From GCA-020345945 sp964596985 (lineage in GTDB: Archaea; Thermoproteota; Bathyarchaeia; RBG-16-48-13; GCA-020345945), in the NCBI GenBank assembly GCA_964596985.1, contig CAZQWG010000009.1, forward strand, positions 1 to 64,000: a stretch of 64,000 nucleotides of DNA, given 5' to 3'. The position numbers and the translations under genes were made by a program. Below are positions 61,212 through 64,000 of the stretch, piece by piece. The notes beneath the pieces are model-generated. The model was given only the letters and a program-made list of their open reading frames with translations. It was not told the DNA's origin and did no database searches. The stretch's first letter is position 1. Each line of letters begins with the position of its first letter.

Positions 61212-63872
61212 TTGTCGCTAGCAAGAATCGCCTTGAGAAGTGTATCTAGACGGAAACTTCGCAACTCCCTCACTGTACTAGCCGTCGTTATCGGGGTCGC
61301 ACTTCTGACAGGAGTGAACATAGCCTTCGACAGTGCCTACATTCACTTCGTGAATACAATTAACAGATCATCCGGATCAATCGATATTAGCATACGCTCG
61401 GCGACCGGTGCATCGTTGAATGATTCCCTCTTGCCAGAGATCCGGCAAGTGGAGGGCGTCGCTGAGGCCTCAGGCAGGGTCTCAGGGTCAGGATACGCCG
61501 TATTCTGGAACGTGACGGAAGAGAGTTCTGCACCGCTCTCTGTCTACGGCGTGGACCCGAACGGTGATTTCGACTACTTGAATCCTGACTATACGAACAT
61601 AACTGGAGTCAGATCACTTAGCCCCGGACAGATTGTTGTAGATTCTCGACTGAACTACACGATCGGGCAGAGAATCAAGATTCGCGTCAAGTCAGACTAC
61701 TACTGGCTGGAGGTTGTAGGTCTCTACCATCTCCCAGCCGAGATCCAAGGATTACATTTTGCTGGCAGTTACACTGCATACGTAGATCTTCCAGCAGCTC
61801 AGAAACTGTTCAAAACCTGGGGGAGGTTCAATAGGATCATAGCTCGAGTCGACGACGTATCCAACACCCGCAAGGTGGTCGAACGGCTTGAGAGCCGGCT
61901 CGGAGGCGAGTATGAAGTAACCGCTGAGAAGGAGAGAATCCTCGACCGTATGCGAAGCTCCTTGGAAGGCTTCAGAAGCGGCCTCTTCGTAATGTCTGCT
62001 CTGACAAGTGCGGTCGCCCTTGTCATTGTGTTCAATACGGTATACATGAACGTGAAGGAAAGAATGTATGAGATCGGGGTAATCCGATCCATAGGCGCGT
62101 CAAAGACACAAGTCTTCTGGATGTTCATCCTGGAGGGTATGCTTCTAGGGGTGATCGGGACAACCGTAGGCTTAGCGGGAGGATTCCTCTTGGCAAATAT
62201 CCTTGGGGGTACTCTCCTTCCCGCTCCTCCCTCCTCTTCCCCCCAGGAGATCCTGCTGATCTATAAGCCGGGAACAATAGCCCTCGGTATCGTGACCGGG
62301 ATCCTGACTACGTTGATCGGGGGACTCATACCATCGATCCTCGCAGGGAGAACAGAGATCTTGAAAGCACTCAGACCGTCGATGAGGATGACGATACATA
62401 GAAGACTTCACTGGATCTTACTCCTAGTCGGAGCCGTTCTCTTCCTTACAGGAGTATTCATGTGGAGTTCCGCTAATCCGAGAAGCGTTACAACTATCCC
62501 ACAAACCGGAGTCGCCTCAATTCCCCTTCTCATAATAGGGCTTGTTCTGACGACGGCAGGTCTCATTAGGGGGACGGAAAAGATCTTTGAATATCTACTC
62601 TACCCTGCATTCGGAAAGACCAGCAGACTAGCCTCAAGAAACTTCTCGAGAAACCTGGTGAGGACTACAATCTGCTTCATGCTAATAGCAATGTCCCTCT
62701 CATTCATAGTCGCCTTGGGGGGAATACAGTTCAGCGTCAACGCAGGAATAGAAGAAACGGTTACCAGTTTCTTCCAGTCAGACATAATCGTTTTTTCAGG
62801 AACCACTCCGATAGAGAGAGGGTTCTGGAAGGAGCTTGTTAACCTTGAACACGGGACCCTTATCGAGAAGGCTTCGCCTGTGCGGGTAATCGGAACAAAT
62901 CTAAGGGCTTTGACCCAGAACGAGAACGTCTCTGTCTCCGTGACCGCGATCCATACACCAAACGGGGCGTACTCTGACAAGTACTGTTCCTACCCTGATG
63001 TGATGGACATGACGTTCACACCTGAGACCCCTCCTGACGTCTACCAGAGACTCCACGACGTTAACACGATCATATTATCCAGCGGGATCGCTAGAACTCT
63101 GGGCGCAAGAGTGGGCTCAAAGGTCAACGTCCTTTCCCTACTAGAAATTCAGGTTGCGCCAGGTGTCCTCATCCATACCCCTACATGGAGGATCTTCGAT
63201 GTCATCGGAATAGTCGAGATAGGAATGGAACAGTCACCGATGATGGCTCAAATGGCAAAGATGTGCTATATCTCATACCATACATTAAACGAGCAGTGGG
63301 GTGAATACAAGGATGAAGCAAACATGTTCTACGTTAGGGTGAAACCAGAGTACAGCGAGAATATCGGGTACGTAAGGGACAGAATCCTAGGAAAATTTGG
63401 AAGAAGCCGTGGCATCGGGGTGATCACAAGAATCGACATTCTGGATGCAATACGAGAGAATATGAACGAGATGTGGGGGCTCTTCAATAACTTGATCCTC
63501 TTCTCAGTCGTAGTAACCGCAATAGGCATGACTAGCATAATGATTATGAACATCTCGGAAAGGAGGAGAGAGATCGGAATAATTCGATCCCAAGGCATGA
63601 GCCGCATCCAGGTAGCCAAGATAATAATCGGAGAAGCAATAATCCTCGGTGGCATAGGCTTGCTCTTGGGAACCATCGCAGGACTAGTATACTACCGGGG
63701 GGTAGTCTACGTAATGGCTGAGACCGGCTTTTCAACTGGATTCCGGATTCCCTTAGAGGCGATAAGAACTGCAACTTTGCTCTCGTTCGGAATATCGGTC
63801 GCGAGCGTGCTCTACCCCCTACACAAAGCAAACAGTCTTGACATAGTGGAGGCCGTTAGGAGAAATGAATAG
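61212..63872 (+). CDS. FtsX/MacB-type ABC transporter permease
   Basis: 886-aa permease with the double-FtsX layout. An N-terminal TM helix (LRNSLTVLAVVIGVALLTGVNIAF) is followed by an extracellular domain to about residue 255, three TM helices (about 260-390), a second half with another TM (about 485-510), a large outside domain, and the last three FtsX helices (about 760-880). MYEIGVIRSIGASKTQVFWM and RREIGIIRSQGMSRIQVAK are the two coupling-helix copies. TTG start. The stop overlaps the ATPase gene by 8 bases. Probably exports lipid-linked or peptide material; substrate unknown. Confidence 0.88.
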   Translation: MSLARIALRSVSRRKLRNSLTVLAVVIGVALLTGVNIAFDSAYIHFVNTINRSSGSIDISIRSATGASLNDSLLPEIRQVEGVAEASGRVSGSGYAVFWNVTEESSAPLSVYGVDPNGDFDYLNPDYTNITGVRSLSPGQIVVDSRLNYTIGQRIKIRVKSDYYWLEVVGLYHLPAEIQGLHFAGSYTAYVDLPAAQKLFKTWGRFNRIIARVDDVSNTRKVVERLESRLGGEYEVTAEKERILDRMRSSLEGFRSGLFVMSALTSAVALVIVFNTVYMNVKERMYEIGVIRSIGASKTQVFWMFILEGMLLGVIGTTVGLAGGFLLANILGGTLLPAPPSSSPQEILLIYKPGTIALGIVTGILTTLIGGLIPSILAGRTEILKALRPSMRMTIHRRLHWILLLVGAVLFLTGVFMWSSANPRSVTTIPQTGVASIPLLIIGLVLTTAGLIRGTEKIFEYLLYPAFGKTSRLASRNFSRNLVRTTICFMLIAMSLSFIVALGGIQFSVNAGIEETVTSFFQSDIIVFSGTTPIERGFWKELVNLEHGTLIEKASPVRVIGTNLRALTQNENVSVSVTAIHTPNGAYSDKYCSYPDVMDMTFTPETPPDVYQRLHDVNTIILSSGIARTLGARVGSKVNVLSLLEIQVAPGVLIHTPTWRIFDVIGIVEIGMEQSPMMAQMAKMCYISYHTLNEQWGEYKDEANMFYVRVKPEYSENIGYVRDRILGKFGRSRGIGVITRIDILDAIRENMNEMWGLFNNLILFSVVVTAIGMTSIMIMNISERRREIGIIRSQGMSRIQVAKIIIGEAIILGGIGLLLGTIAGLVYYRGVVYVMAETGFSTGFRIPLEAIRTATLLSFGISVASVLYPLHKANSLDIVEAVRRNE

Positions 63873-64000
63873 TCAAATTAAGGAAAATGAGGCTGAAACA
63901 CCTATCCTCGAGGTGAAGAACCTCGGCAAGATCTACAAGCTAGGAAAAGTCCAGGTCAAAGCCCTGAACGGGGTCAGTCTGCGGGTAAAACGGGCTGAGT
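63865..64000 (+). CDS. ABC transporter ATPase, LolD/MacB type (partial, runs off window)
   Basis: Start of an ATP-binding subunit: ATG at 63865 overlaps the permease stop by 8 bases. The translation reaches PILEVKNLGKIYKLGKVQVKALNGVSLRVKR, the usual first strands before Walker A, which lies past the window end. Pairing with an FtsX/MacB-type permease supports the class. Confidence 0.85.
   Translation, partial: MNSQIKENEAETPILEVKNLGKIYKLGKVQVKALNGVSLRVKRAE

Noticed and set aside
1..64000. CRISPR array, insertion sequence, integrase or rRNA genes
   Set aside because: No regularly spaced repeats, transposase or integrase motifs, or rRNA sequence were seen on either strand; the only tandem repeats are the WD40 units and a short 11-bp pair.

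Overview
The window is archaeal chromosomal DNA. The markers are TFB and TFE-beta (Rpc34-type) transcription factors, aEF1-beta, ribosomal proteins S17e, L38e, L40e and L10e, a thermosome, CDC48, FEN1, archaeal TruD, Trm1, Trm5 and TgtA, two geranylgeranyl-reductase-type flavoproteins, CobY/CbiS-type cobamide enzymes, and intron-split tRNA genes. L38e, TFE-beta, tRNA introns outside the anticodon loop and a bacterial-type grpE-dnaK-dnaJ operon together suggest a member of the TACK group, perhaps Bathyarchaeia or a related Nitrososphaerota lineage. This is inference; there is no rRNA gene in the window to settle it.

Layout. 1-2369: RNA methyltransferases (Trm1 end, RlmE), TFE-beta and small membrane proteins. 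2525-13138: a tightly packed minus-strand cobamide operon, read from high to low coordinates: btuF, btuC, btuD, cobD, a free-standing cysteine-rich CobD-tail-like protein, cbiP, cbiB, cbiS, cobS, cobY, then an ECF-type S component and a tiny membrane ORF. It covers corrinoid uptake, amide hydrolysis (salvage), side-chain attachment, GTP activation and nucleotide-loop joining. A divergent winged-helix/DUF4443 gene and an inverted repeat lie at its head. 14008-23785: housekeeping and transport genes (AbrB-PhoU, phosphoribosyltransferase, MoaD-like, S17e, thermosome, UppP-like, DUF211, VIT1-like, flavoprotein, MFS, racemase). 23930-25274: a membrane protein and a WD40 protein broken by a 100-N assembly gap that falls inside near-identical 126-bp repeats. 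25474-25594: a tRNA-Glu gene with two introns.

26249-37371 is the accessory core: a Tad/Flp-like type IV pilus locus. A minus-strand operon carries a small HTH/CxxC protein, a secretion ATPase with a cysteine-rich N-terminus, two GspF-type membrane proteins, an Flp-like prepilin, and two adjacent genes that look like the N- and C-terminal halves of a VirB4/HerA-like ATPase whose Walker A motif is missing. Divergent from it is a plus-strand run of a prepilin peptidase and five small N-terminally anchored proteins (minor-pilin candidates), and facing that is a TFB paralogue. This is the part of the window most likely to hold something undescribed.

37814-64000: information processing and proteostasis (Sm-like protein, TgtA, PAC2, aCPSF2, L38e, tRNA-Val, L40e, Lrp-type regulator, NusA-like KH protein, AspRS, L10e, DnaJ/DnaK/GrpE, TruD, Pth2, second flavoprotein, aEF1-beta, CDC48, FEN1, Pcm, Trm5), a tRNA-Lys with three introns, an AbrB-like protein, and an FtsX/MacB-type ABC exporter that runs off the end. 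Several promoters show TATA boxes at the spacing expected for leaderless archaeal transcripts; these were used to choose starts.
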